The notes: generated by a model not told the origin, from the sequence alone. Shown: positions 43,801 through 51,135, counted from the stretch's first letter. The stretch: 64,000 nt of DNA from Methylovorus menthalis (GCF_020523625.1 NZ_JAJAQH010000001.1:446930-510929); one strand, 5' to 3'. Program-made: numbers and translations.

Positions 43801-44530
43801 CCAGCCGCAATGGGATCTGCTGGAAAACCGGATTGTGGGGGTAGAGGCCCTGTTGCGCTGGAACCAGAGCGAGCATGGCCTCATGATGCCCAATGTATTT
43901 ATTCCGGTAGCCGAGGAAACCGGGATGATCATCGAGCTTGGAGAGTGGGTGCTCACAACAGCTTGCAGGCAGGCCGTGCAATGGAACAGGGGCAAGGATG
44001 TTCCATTGAAGATCGCGGTGAATCTTTCTACCCGCCAGTTTATTCAAAACCCATTGCTTGCCTCTGTCACCCGCATCTTGCAAGAAACTGGCTGCCGTCC
44101 TGAATGGATCAAGCTGGAAATCACCGAAAGCCTGCTGCTGGAAAGCAACCTCGATATTCTCAATACCTTGAACGCATTTGATGCCATGGGGCTGGTGATT
44201 TCGATCGATGATTTTGGCACCGGGTATTCGGCACTAAGCTATCTCAACCGTTTTCCGGTCAAGCAGATCAAGATTGATCGCAGCTTCGTCAAAGATGTGC
44301 CACATGACACGCACAAATCAGAACTGGTGAAAGCCATGATCTCCATTGCCCATGTGCTGAATCTGGATGTTGTGGCGGAGGGCGTGGAAACCCAAGTGCA
44401 ATCCGACTATCTCAAGGCATCGGGTTGCCGTGCGGTACAGGGCTATTTTTATGGGAGGCCCATGCCGCTGGCGGCACTGGAAGCGGTGTTACGTGAGCAG
44501 AGTCTGGGCCACAAGCCTGCTGACATATAA
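40820..44530 (+). CDS. PAS-GAF-GGDEF-EAL cyclic-di-GMP signalling protein
   Basis: 1236 residues, one of the largest proteins here; predicted cytoplasmic multi-input sensor. Four PAS units occupy about residues 10-500, a GAF domain about 505-670 (QAKPGFLCSIMLLD, GMGVGSCGTAAVLQ), a fifth PAS about 680-800, then GGDEF (MGGDEF at about 881, RxxD inhibitory site REGD just before) and EAL (EALLRW at about 1009, intact EITES, DDFGTG and EGVET). Both catalytic domains look active, unlike the EAL loop variant in the 3261-6071 paralogue. Two adjacent ATGs are possible starts. Confidence 0.92.
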   Translation: MMTTYLLDAQKALAESKHLLAMAGELASISMAIVDTDGHWLAANGPCCQQLGYEESELLKTSYCELVHPEDWQAEKLTWREVLAACCAQPLEHRFKHRSGRHVWLSSAFSPIRSQDNTLLFYLLRIENITDRKLGEQHRVLMNFALNQVTEAAYLLDENERLTYVNDAACNALGYSREELLHMEMGEIHSDGWPEITRTALDNTASHLVVETMHRRKDGSQFPVEIHASLFEYEGVPYRLVMVRDINDRKETEQQLRSQEQLYHTLVDHLPDPVIRYDSEGKRVFLNPVAEALLQRPIAELLGKTSLELNPASQALQDYVARVKQVIASGQECDFDFFMDRQPTDSQVHNKVIAVRMVPEHDASGQISGVLAVGRDVSLLNEATRKLSTLLENIPDLIARFDLQGRYLYVNPVFCETFQTRAPDLIGQQSVSWPGIVGQDAPILKSIQEVAQREEAITVVLDVTMHGKPSYLEWRLIPESDQQGRVVSVLAVGRDMTQLRMHERLEQMRLLILESLAHGDAFSSVLDLVTRYMEQAKPGFLCSIMLLDSTGTRLFCTHAPSLPAEFVAAVDGVTIGMGVGSCGTAAVLQERVLVDDICTHPYWAPYKEIALAANLLACWSEPIFDSGHRLLGTFAIYRREVGAPSAEDLNFIHQASHLVAIAIERHRSDTQLQERERELRSLLDNSPDTITRYDANCRRLYVNQRMLEYFDTTPEVVLHTTPSDFPGGTVTVEYEARIRQAFLSGQPDELELPLKASNGKLLVRHIRMMPEFNPDGTVASVLAVGRDITEIVEYRQRIHDMAFYDALTRLPNRAMLLEQMRSGILAATDASQIFSLMVLDLDRFKQINETLGHSTGDLLLCEAAARLQDHLREGDMIARMGGDEFVLMLRPGDAEPELIAMAQTLIQAFRQPFLVAGRELFVSTSVGIARYPTDSQDADTLLKFADTAMYHAKAQGRNNFQFYVSALTEVSSARIELETMMRRAIQQQELELYYQPQWDLLENRIVGVEALLRWNQSEHGLMMPNVFIPVAEETGMIIELGEWVLTTACRQAVQWNRGKDVPLKIAVNLSTRQFIQNPLLASVTRILQETGCRPEWIKLEITESLLLESNLDILNTLNAFDAMGLVISIDDFGTGYSALSYLNRFPVKQIKIDRSFVKDVPHDTHKSELVKAMISIAHVLNLDVVAEGVETQVQSDYLKASGCRAVQGYFYGRPMPLAALEAVLREQSLGHKPADI

Positions 44531-44560
44531 AAAAGGCCGGGTAAACAGGTTTACCCGGCC
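44529..44560 (-). terminator. Terminator of the xoxF-cytochrome operon
   Basis: A perfect 12-bp stem (GGCCGGGTAAAC at 44535-44546; GTTTACCCGGCC at 44549-44560, 2-base loop). The A run lies on its left, so a T run follows only when read leftward, which identifies it as the 3' end signal of the leftward cytochrome gene rather than of the GGDEF-EAL gene that it abuts. Confidence 0.9.
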
Positions 44561-44614
44561 AACGCTATGGATATGCCAAATGGAGATAAGGCATAAACTT
44601 GCTACAGCAAACTG

Positions 44615-45082
44615 TTAATGCTTGACCGCGTTGCTGCGCAGAAACGCGACCACTTTGAGAACTTCGTCCGGGCTAAGCCCTTGGGTCGGATCATCCGGTA
44701 CCATGGCTCCGGCGCCTTTTGCCCCCATGCCACCAGCCGTGCCGGCCCAGATTGTTTCGAAAATGCCTTGATCGTTGGCATTCTTGGTGTAGTTCCATCT
44801 GTCGTCGATCAGGTTGGGGCCGACAGCACCTTCGCCTTTTGCGCCATGACAAGCGGTGCAGCTATACATCTGAAAAATTTTCTTGCCGGTCTTGATGGCA
44901 TCGGCATTACCCAGATAGGTGTTTTTGCCGGAACTCATGAATTCCTTGGCGGCAGGGGTATCAAACATCGCGCCGGGAATCGCCAGCGGTTTGTTGTCTA
45001 TGGTGGATACCAGGCTGATGCCAGCGTTACCTGCGTAAGGCAGGGCGATAGCCAACAAGGCGATATAGCGTAGTTTCATCAT
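44615..45082 (-). CDS. xoxG: Exported c-type cytochrome, probable XoxF electron acceptor (XoxG-like)
   Basis: 155 residues: signal peptide (about 1-20, MMKLRYIALLAIALPYAGNAG), then a class I cytochrome c domain with one heme site CTACH (about 75-79) and a distal-ligand methionine candidate in GGMGAKGAGAMVPDD. Position 55 bases after xoxF in the same direction and size fit the periplasmic cytochrome that takes electrons from a PQQ alcohol dehydrogenase. GAGGAGAG precedes the start. The symbol is by context; sequence resemblance to characterised XoxG proteins was not tested. Confidence 0.85.
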   Translation of the reverse strand: MMKLRYIALLAIALPYAGNAGISLVSTIDNKPLAIPGAMFDTPAAKEFMSSGKNTYLGNADAIKTGKKIFQMYSCTACHGAKGEGAVGPNLIDDRWNYTKNANDQGIFETIWAGTAGGMGAKGAGAMVPDDPTQGLSPDEVLKVVAFLRSNAVKH

Positions 45083-45097
45083 GTTGCTCTCCTCACG

Positions 45098-45123
45098 GGG
45101 AGACCCGGTTAGATGGGCCTCCC
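45098..45123 (-). repeat. Hairpin between xoxF and the cytochrome gene
   Basis: GGGAG/CTCCC plus CCC/GGG pairing, with one unpaired base on each side and an 8-base loop, placed directly upstream of the cytochrome ribosome site. No T run follows, so it is more likely an RNA-processing or stability element than a terminator. Confidence 0.55.
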
Positions 45124-45137
45124 ACCGTTTTTATGGT

Positions 45138-47006
45138 TTAAAGACTGAATACATTCATGCCGCCGCCGCCAGGAGCTGCGTTCCACTTGGTCAGCTCCTT
45201 GTAGCCGCCAGCTGCACCCAGGCCATCGGTTTCATTGCTCAAGCCGAGGTTCATGGCTACGCCAGCCCAGCCGCCGATACCGGACAATACGCCAACATAC
45301 TGCTTGCCCTTGTGGCTATAGGTAATGGCGTTACCCACAATGCCGGAGCCAACCTGGAATTTCCACAGCTCCTTGCCGGTTTGCGCATCCACTGCCTTGA
45401 ACCAGCGGTCCAGCGTGCCATAGAACACGATGTCGCTAGACGTTACCAGCGCGCCACCCCAGGCCGAGAATTTCTCCTTGTTGTACCAGACGGATTTTCC
45501 CTTCAGGCCATCCCAGGCCATAAAGCCACCCATCACGCCATCCGGACCGGCAAACATGGTCAGGGTCGCACCTACCCAGGGTTGCCCGGCGATGTACTTG
45601 GACTCAACGGGCTCGTAAGTCATGCAAACATGGTTAAGCGGCACATAGAACTTGCCGGTCTTGGGTGAGTATGCCGAAGGCTGTTCATCCTTCACGCCCA
45701 GCGCAGATGGGCAAATGCCTTGCGCGTTATAGTCTTGGTGCGTGGAGAACTTTGGATCCTTGATCGGTACGCCAGTTTTCAGGTCTACCTTACTTGCCCA
45801 GTTGACGAATGGATGCATCTTTTCAGCAACAAGCAGGGTGCCATTGGTGCGGTCGAAGGTGTAGCCAAAGCCGTTACGGTCAAAATGGGTTGCCAGCTTT
45901 TTACCCTTGGCTTCCCACAGCACGATTTCGTTCATGCTGTCGTAGTCCCACTCATCATGTGGGGTCAGTTGATAGCCCCAACGTGCCATACCGGTATCCA
46001 CATCGCGTGCGAAAATCGTCATGGACCACTTGTTATCACCTGGTCGTACATCTGGGTTCCAGGTTCCTGGGTTGCCGGTACCGTAGTACATCAGGTTCAG
46101 TGCTGGATCAAACGAGTACCAGCCCCAGGTAGGGCCGCCGCCATGTTCGTAGCCATTTTGCATGGCTTGTGGCTTGAGCCATGTACGGGTACCCAGTTCC
46201 TTTTCCGGGAATTTCAGCTGATCCTTGGTCAAGGCCTTGAATGAGCCGCCTTCCTTGTTGCCGCCGTTTACGTCTTCATACAGCGAGAGCGAACTGTAGT
46301 GCGGGTTTTCCTTGTTGAAGCCATCACCGATCAGCATTTCGCTGTCAGGGCCGGTGCTGTATGCGCGCCATGCCAAGGAGCCATCCTTGATGTTGTAAGC
46401 CGAGATATAACAGCGTACGCCATACTCACCACCGGAGCAGCCGGTAATGACCTTATCCTTGATGATATGTGGTGCATTGGTATTGGAAGCGCCTTTCTTG
46501 GTATCAACGACTTGTACGTCCCAAATCTTGGTGCCAGTCTTCGCATCCAGCGCAACCAGCTTGCCGTCGTTTTGCTGCAGGAATATCTTGCCATCGCCAT
46601 AACCCAGGCCGCGGTTAACGCTGTCACAGCACAACAGGGCTTGAATTGATGGGTCCTGCTTGGGGAAGTAAGACCAGATGATCTTCTGGTTATCGTTCAG
46701 GTCCAACGCATAAACGTTATTCGGGAATGCAGTATGTACGTACATAACATCATTGATGACCAGCGGAGCGCCTTCGTGGCCGCGATTCACGCCAGTAGCA
46801 AACGACCAGGCCATTTTCAGATTGCGCACATTGCCTTTGTTGATCTGGCTCAAACGGCTGTAGCCAGTATTGGCGTAGTCTTTACGAGGATGTGCCCACT
46901 GGTTGTCGTCCTTCATCAGGTTTTCGAGTTCAGTAGCGGCCAGGCTGCTCAAGCTGCTGAGACCCAATACGCCAGCTAATGCGAGTTTCAAGGTTGTTGT
47001 CTTCAC
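45138..47006 (-). CDS. xoxF: Lanthanide-dependent PQQ methanol dehydrogenase XoxF
   Basis: Periplasmic quinoprotein oxidising methanol (and formaldehyde) to feed the respiratory chain. 622 residues: signal peptide (about 1-23), then an eight-bladed propeller with tryptophan-docking repeats. Key features: the adjacent-cysteine disulfide LLCCD (C126-C127), the catalytic aspartate D354 in HDEWDYDSMNE, and a second aspartate D356 two residues on. That extra Asp is the lanthanide-coordinating residue that distinguishes XoxF from calcium-type MxaF (Ala there). GGYEHGGGPTWGWYSFDP-type and GAWNP-like segments are family-typical. Followed by a cytochrome gene; preceded by a sigma-54 promoter. No xoxJ or mxa gene is in the window. 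Confidence 0.96.
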   Translation of the reverse strand: MKTTTLKLALAGVLGLSSLSSLAATELENLMKDDNQWAHPRKDYANTGYSRLSQINKGNVRNLKMAWSFATGVNRGHEGAPLVINDVMYVHTAFPNNVYALDLNDNQKIIWSYFPKQDPSIQALLCCDSVNRGLGYGDGKIFLQQNDGKLVALDAKTGTKIWDVQVVDTKKGASNTNAPHIIKDKVITGCSGGEYGVRCYISAYNIKDGSLAWRAYSTGPDSEMLIGDGFNKENPHYSSLSLYEDVNGGNKEGGSFKALTKDQLKFPEKELGTRTWLKPQAMQNGYEHGGGPTWGWYSFDPALNLMYYGTGNPGTWNPDVRPGDNKWSMTIFARDVDTGMARWGYQLTPHDEWDYDSMNEIVLWEAKGKKLATHFDRNGFGYTFDRTNGTLLVAEKMHPFVNWASKVDLKTGVPIKDPKFSTHQDYNAQGICPSALGVKDEQPSAYSPKTGKFYVPLNHVCMTYEPVESKYIAGQPWVGATLTMFAGPDGVMGGFMAWDGLKGKSVWYNKEKFSAWGGALVTSSDIVFYGTLDRWFKAVDAQTGKELWKFQVGSGIVGNAITYSHKGKQYVGVLSGIGGWAGVAMNLGLSNETDGLGAAGGYKELTKWNAAPGGGGMNVFSL

Positions 47007-47052
47007 GCTAAATCTCCATAGTTAATTTGTTTTAACAGCATGTGAGTGACTA

Positions 47053-47089
47053 GCCACCAGCTTCCGGCGGAGGCCCTTCGGCCGGTGGC
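47053..47089 (-). promoter_or_regulatory. Structured 5' leader of the xoxF mRNA
   Basis: GCCACC (47089-47084 on the minus strand) pairs with GGTGGC (47058-47053), with inner GC-rich pairing options (GGCC-GAAG-GGCC or CCGGC/GCCGG). From the predicted sigma-54 start at about 47093 it would form within the first 40 nucleotides of the transcript, about 45 bases ahead of the xoxF start codon. Confidence 0.55.
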
Positions 47090-47103
47090 AGTAAAGCCTT
47101 AAT

Positions 47104-47119
47104 TGCAATCGCTGTGCCA
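47104..47119 (-). promoter_or_regulatory. Sigma-54 (-24/-12) promoter of xoxF
   Basis: On the minus strand TGGCACAGCGATTGCA: a full TGGCAC, 5 bases, TTGCA, with the GG and GC exactly 12 positions apart. Predicted transcription start is about 47093, 87 bases before the xoxF start codon. The divergent gene encodes a sigma-54 activator, which supports the call. Confidence 0.88.
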
Positions 47120-47244
47120 GAAAAGAAAACAGGAAGGGAGAATTACCCGAAAGCCTTATGGCGTAAGGCTTGCAGGTGGTATGAAAAAAACATGAGGGAC
47201 TTGGGAGCGACGCTACTGGCAGGCGTGTGGTTGTCACGAAAATG

Positions 47245-47271
47245 AACAGGTGTTACATTCAGTAACAGGTG
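47245..47271. promoter_or_regulatory. Dyad between xoxF and the activator gene: candidate enhancer (UAS)
   Basis: TGTTAC-ATTCA-GTAACA (47251-47267) is a perfect 6-5-6 inverted repeat, flanked by two direct AACAGGTG copies (47245-47252 and 47264-47271). It lies about 130 bases upstream of the sigma-54 promoter, the usual distance for an enhancer-binding protein, and 45 bases ahead of the activator gene. Confidence 0.7.
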
Positions 47272-47311
47272 ATTTTCCTGCATTTCCCCAGCCAAAGACT
47301 GACAGCTAGCC

Positions 47312-49228
47312 ATGCAATATTCCATTCCCGATGAAGCACACCAAATCAGAAATGCACGCTCGCAATTTCTGGTCAGCGGACAGGTGCAGCAAGGTGCTGT
47401 GGCGGAAGAAATAGCCCGCTCCTGGCAGCGCTGCCTGGCCAACGGCATGGACAGCGCTGCGTCGGTGGACAATCAAATACTGACCCAGTATGAGTTGCGC
47501 CAGCGTCAGGAGCAGTACCATCTGCTGCTATCGCATGCCCGCCCCGAGATGACCACGCTTAATGAGCAGATTGCTCACACGCGCAGCATGGTGATCCTGA
47601 CGGATGATCAGGGCGTGATTTTGCATAGCCTGGGGGACAATGCTTTTCTCTCAGAGGCGCAGCAGCTCGCGCTCAATCCCGGTAGCTCATGGCATGAAGC
47701 CTACCGTGGCACCAATGCCATTGGTACAGCCTTGATTGAGCAATCCGCGCTCACCGTGCGGGGTGCTGAGCACTTCATGGAGCGCAACCAGATCCTCAGC
47801 TGCTCGGCTGTACCTATATTCGGGGCGCAAAATAATCTGCTGGGAACACTGGATGTTTCCAATGATTTACTGATGCCGCAACAGCACACCTTGGCGCTGG
47901 TGAAAATGGCGGCGCAAATGATTGAGAACCGTCTTTTCCGCGCCAGTCATCATGCCGATATGGTGCTGCATTTTCATGCCCGGCCAGAATTCATTGGTAC
48001 CTTATGGGAAGGTATCGCCATGTTCGGAGCCGATGGCCGGCTGGTGGCCCTCAATCGTAGCGGGCAGTTCCAGTTGGGGTTGGCGCCCACTGAGTTGCCC
48101 CAAGGTGGTGTCTATTTCCATCAGCTTTTTGAAAGTGACCTGGGCAAGCTCGAAGCCGCGAGCGCCAGCACGCTGGTATTTCCTTTGCGCCTGACCAATG
48201 GCGCGCGCTTGTTTGCCCGTGCAGAAGCACGCAGCAATAGTCCGGCACGTCCCGAGACGGCGGTAGAGCCCCAGAAGCGCGATGCCGCGGCTAATCTGGG
48301 TATGCTGAATACAGGCGATCCACAGATTGCGCGTGCGATCAGCCAGGTGACTTTGGTATTGAACCAGCAAATCCCTATTCTGATTGAAGGCGAAACTGGT
48401 GCCGGCAAGGAGCTGTTTGCCCGGGCGATTCATGAAGCCAGTGCGCGGTATCAGGGCCCGTGGGTGGCTGTTAACTGTGCCGCCTTGCCAGAAGGGCTGA
48501 TTGAAGCCGAATTGTTTGGCTATGAAGATGGTGCCTTTACCGGTGCGCGCCGCAAAGGCAGCACAGGCAAGCTCGAGCAGGCTAACGGCGGTACTCTGTT
48601 CCTGGATGAAATTGGTGATATGCCACTTGGTCTGCAGGCGCGGTTGCTGCGCGTATTGCAAGAGCGTAGCGTTACGCCATTAGGCAGCAGCAAATCCAAG
48701 CCTCTGGACTTTATGCTGGTGAGTGCGACTAACCAGAAACTGCGTGAAAAAGTCGAGAAAGGCGAGTTCAGGCGTGATCTTTATTATCGGCTGAATGGCC
48801 TCAGTGTGAGTTTGCCCCCTTTGCGTCAGCGTACGGATCTGGCCGCGTTGGTGCAGCTGATCCTGCAAACTGAAAATGCTGAAACTACGCCGATTGATGC
48901 AGAAGTGATGCAATTGTTTGAATGCCATCCCTGGCCCGGCAATATTCGCCAGTTGCATAATGTGGTCAAAACCGCACTGGCCTTATCTGCGGGCGGCAAG
49001 ATTCAATCTATGCACCTGATGCAGGATTTTCTGGATGAGCTTGAGCAGGGGGTGGGCTCTCCAGAGCGCGCTCAGGAATCGCCGCAGGTCTCGCTGGATG
49101 CGGTGACCACAGATGCCGTTCGCAATGCCTGGCAGCAGCACGCAGGCAATGTATCGGCCGTGGCACGCCAGCTAGGCATCAGCAGAAATACCCTGTATCG
49201 CAAGCTCAAGGCTTTGCAGCTTATCTAG
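47312..49228 (+). CDS. AcoR-type sigma-54-dependent transcriptional activator
   Basis: 638 residues. N-terminal AcoR-like segment with SWQRCLANG (about 37-45), a GAF sensor domain (about 85-210), a PAS-like segment (about 225-305), the AAA+ domain with Walker A GETGAGKE (360-367), the sigma-54-contacting GAFTGA loop (407-412) and Walker B TLFLDEIGD, and a C-terminal Fis-type helix-turn-helix (VSAVARQLGISRNTLYRKLK in parts, about 605-635). Everything needed for sigma-54 open-complex formation is present. Divergent from xoxF, whose promoter is of the sigma-54 type; it is the obvious candidate regulator. The signal sensed by the GAF domain is unknown. Confidence 0.95.
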   Translation: MQYSIPDEAHQIRNARSQFLVSGQVQQGAVAEEIARSWQRCLANGMDSAASVDNQILTQYELRQRQEQYHLLLSHARPEMTTLNEQIAHTRSMVILTDDQGVILHSLGDNAFLSEAQQLALNPGSSWHEAYRGTNAIGTALIEQSALTVRGAEHFMERNQILSCSAVPIFGAQNNLLGTLDVSNDLLMPQQHTLALVKMAAQMIENRLFRASHHADMVLHFHARPEFIGTLWEGIAMFGADGRLVALNRSGQFQLGLAPTELPQGGVYFHQLFESDLGKLEAASASTLVFPLRLTNGARLFARAEARSNSPARPETAVEPQKRDAAANLGMLNTGDPQIARAISQVTLVLNQQIPILIEGETGAGKELFARAIHEASARYQGPWVAVNCAALPEGLIEAELFGYEDGAFTGARRKGSTGKLEQANGGTLFLDEIGDMPLGLQARLLRVLQERSVTPLGSSKSKPLDFMLVSATNQKLREKVEKGEFRRDLYYRLNGLSVSLPPLRQRTDLAALVQLILQTENAETTPIDAEVMQLFECHPWPGNIRQLHNVVKTALALSAGGKIQSMHLMQDFLDELEQGVGSPERAQESPQVSLDAVTTDAVRNAWQQHAGNVSAVARQLGISRNTLYRKLKALQLI

Positions 49229-49374
49229 CTTTTCAAAGCCAGCCCTTTCAAAACGCACATTTCCATCGCGACTTTCCGTTCGTCCTACAGCTAAATCGGA
49301 CCACACCTATAGAGTCAATGTTTGCTCTCACGTATGGTAAAGAGCTGATCATTGGATATAAACAGGAGGTCATC

Positions 49375-49887
49375 ATGGACCATTACCAGCATCGCGTCGC
49401 AGGCGTATACGTTTATCCGCAAGAGGCAGAGAACACCCTGCAAAAGCTGAAGGAAGGCGGTCTGCAGCCAGAGCAATTGCATCTGCTGACCTCGGATCGT
49501 CACGCTACACACGAGCAGGAAGGTAGTCGGGATGTATTAAAAGATGTTATCAAGGATACGGCCATAGGGACCGTAGTCGGTGGCGGCGTGGGCGCCTTGG
49601 GTCAAGCAGCGATAGTGGCTGCCAATGTGAGCCTGTTCGTCGCTAGTCCGCTTTTGGCGCCATTGGCCATGGTGGGGTGGGGAGCGGCGGTGGGAGCGAT
49701 TGCCGGGGCTGGCGCAGGGATTGCGCAGAAATCAGGCGACTTCAGTAATTTTGTGATTGATGCCATCAATAATGGCTACGTAGTGTTACTGGCATACACC
49801 CGTTCAGGGGATGAAACAGAGCTGGCGCGCGAGATAATTGCCGCTTCAGGCAAGGAGCAGCATGAGATGCAAGTGGTTAAATTGTAA
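49375..49887 (+). CDS. General-stress-protein-like glycine-rich protein
   Basis: 170 residues from the ATG at 49375, which has a perfect AGGAGGT ahead; an earlier in-frame ATG at 49318 is less likely. The N-terminus (HRVAGVYVYPQEAENTLQKL) and C-terminus form a ferredoxin-like fold of the general-stress 17M/YflT type; between them lies a hydrophobic Gly/Ala-rich hairpin (about 60-125; VGGGVGALGQAAIVAAN, GWGAAVGAIAGAGAGIA), probably membrane-interacting. Function unknown; often stress-induced in other bacteria. It lies next to oxyR. Confidence 0.8.
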   Translation: MDHYQHRVAGVYVYPQEAENTLQKLKEGGLQPEQLHLLTSDRHATHEQEGSRDVLKDVIKDTAIGTVVGGGVGALGQAAIVAANVSLFVASPLLAPLAMVGWGAAVGAIAGAGAGIAQKSGDFSNFVIDAINNGYVVLLAYTRSGDETELAREIIAASGKEQHEMQVVKL

Positions 49888-49997
49888 GGGGTAGCCTGCA
49901 TATACCACAACCAGCTAAAATTGCTATAGTCGATATGTATCATTCCAATTGACGCATGTTTTGATATATTTGCTTTATCAGTAAAGTTGGGATGGTC

Positions 49998-50906
49998 ATG
50001 ACCCTTAGTGAACTTCGTTTCATCGTGGCAGTGGCCCGAGAGCGTAATTTTAGACGCGCCGCCGAGAAAAGTTTTGTCAGCCAGCCGGCGCTCAGTCTGG
50101 CCGTAAAAAAGCTGGAGGACGAGCTGGGCGTGATGCTGTTCGAGCGCAGTCGTAGCGATGTCAGCATGACGCCGGTAGGGGAGCGTATTGTTGAGCAGGC
50201 CATACGCACCCTCGAAGAGGCTGGGCGCATCAAGGAACTCGCCAAGCAGGGCAACAACCAGCTGATTGGTACTTTCAAACTTGGCGTGATTTATTCCGTT
50301 GGCCCCTATCTCCTGCCTGAAATCATTCCGCCCTTACGCAAAAGCGCGCCCGATATGCCATTGGAGGTGGAAGAAAACCTCACCGCCAATCTGGAAACCC
50401 AGTTACGTAATGGAAATATTGATGCTGCCATTATTGCGCTGCCATTCGATATTCCTGGTATCAAGCTTCAATTGCTTTATGAAGAAGAATTTGTAGTGGT
50501 GGTGCCGGCGGATCACCCTTGGGCTAGCCGTAAGAGCATTAGCCCAGAAGATCTGGCTGAAGAAAAAGTATTGTTGCTGAACACGGGCCACTGTTTCAGT
50601 AGTCAGGTACTGCTGGCTTGCCCAGACCTCTCCCGTAAGGGCGAAATGCTGCAAGGTAACTCTCTCGAAACCATACGCAATATGGTGGCTTCCAATCTTG
50701 GTATTACCGTGCTGCCCGCCAGCGCGGCGGTTGAGCGCTATCAGAATCCGCTGATCAAAGTGGTGCCTTTTGAAGCTCCAGTGCCCAAGCGGCAAATTGC
50801 GCTGGCATGGCGCAAGAGCTATGGCCGCGAAAAAGCGGTGGACGAAATTGCCCATGCCATACGCGGCATCCAGTCCGAGTGCATACACGTTAATAATCCC
50901 CATTAA
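49998..50906 (+). CDS. oxyR: Hydrogen-peroxide-sensing LysR-type regulator OxyR
   Basis: 302 residues from the second ATG (a first lies at 49992). Helix-turn-helix RNFRRAAEKSFVSQPALSLAVKKLEDELGV in the N-terminus; regulatory domain with the redox pair in GHCFSSQVLLACPDL. From this start the cysteines fall at residues 199 and 208, the E. coli OxyR positions, and SLETIRNMVASNLGITVLP also matches that family. It should switch on peroxide-defence genes by disulfide formation; none of these is in the window. It converges on pqqA across a shared terminator. Confidence 0.93.
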   Translation: MTLSELRFIVAVARERNFRRAAEKSFVSQPALSLAVKKLEDELGVMLFERSRSDVSMTPVGERIVEQAIRTLEEAGRIKELAKQGNNQLIGTFKLGVIYSVGPYLLPEIIPPLRKSAPDMPLEVEENLTANLETQLRNGNIDAAIIALPFDIPGIKLQLLYEEEFVVVVPADHPWASRKSISPEDLAEEKVLLLNTGHCFSSQVLLACPDLSRKGEMLQGNSLETIRNMVASNLGITVLPASAAVERYQNPLIKVVPFEAPVPKRQIALAWRKSYGREKAVDEIAHAIRGIQSECIHVNNPH

Positions 50907-50936
50907 AAAAGGAGGCCATGGCCTCCTTTTTTAATG
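50901..50936. terminator. 36-bp perfect palindrome: bidirectional oxyR/pqqA terminator
   Basis: Both halves (50901-50918 and 50919-50936) are exact reverse complements: CATT, A6, GGAGGCCA / TGGCCTCC, T6, AATG. It includes the oxyR stop codon and ends transcription of oxyR rightward and pqqA leftward. Confidence 0.93.
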
Positions 50937-50940
50937 AGAG

Positions 50941-50957
50941 TGTGGATGAGATCCACA
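50941..50957 (-). repeat. Hairpin just downstream of pqqA
   Basis: TGTGGAT (50941-50947) and ATCCACA (50951-50957) with a GAG loop; 18 bases after the pqqA stop, ahead of the terminator. It may stabilise the short pqqA message. Confidence 0.6.
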
Positions 50958-50975
50958 TCTCCTGTCGCTAGTGAA

Positions 50976-51047
50976 TTAACGATTGCAAACGTACATCGTT
51001 ACTTCAAAGCCGAAACGCATTTCAGTAGCTTCTGGTTTGGTCCACAT
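50976..51047 (-). CDS. pqqA: PQQ precursor peptide PqqA
   Basis: 23-residue peptide from which pyrroloquinoline quinone is built. It starts MWTKPEATEMRFGFEV and continues TMY, keeping the conserved GFEVTMY core: Glu15 and Tyr19 are the residues joined by PqqE. AAGGAG lies 8 bases before the ATG. Unlike usual pqq operons no pqqB-E follows; a hairpin and terminator end the transcript, so this is a stand-alone copy. It would supply cofactor for XoxF about 4 kb away. Its C-terminus (VCNR) contains a cysteine. Confidence 0.93.
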   Translation of the reverse strand: MWTKPEATEMRFGFEVTMYVCNR

Positions 51048-51135
51048 GGTGTTCTCCTTGGTAGTCAATGGGTACTGCATGAAGAACATCATAATCCTGC
51101 CGGGAACACGCTGCATGCGCAGCTTCATGAAAGAA

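Noticed and set aside
45138-47006. Calcium-type methanol dehydrogenase MxaF or quinoprotein ethanol dehydrogenase
   Set aside because: The Asp two residues after the catalytic Asp and the absence of mxaJGI neighbours favour XoxF.
47081-47107. A plus-strand sigma-54 promoter (TGGCA ... TTGC) for the activator gene
   Set aside because: The spacing between the two blocks is far too long; only the minus-strand element has correct spacing.
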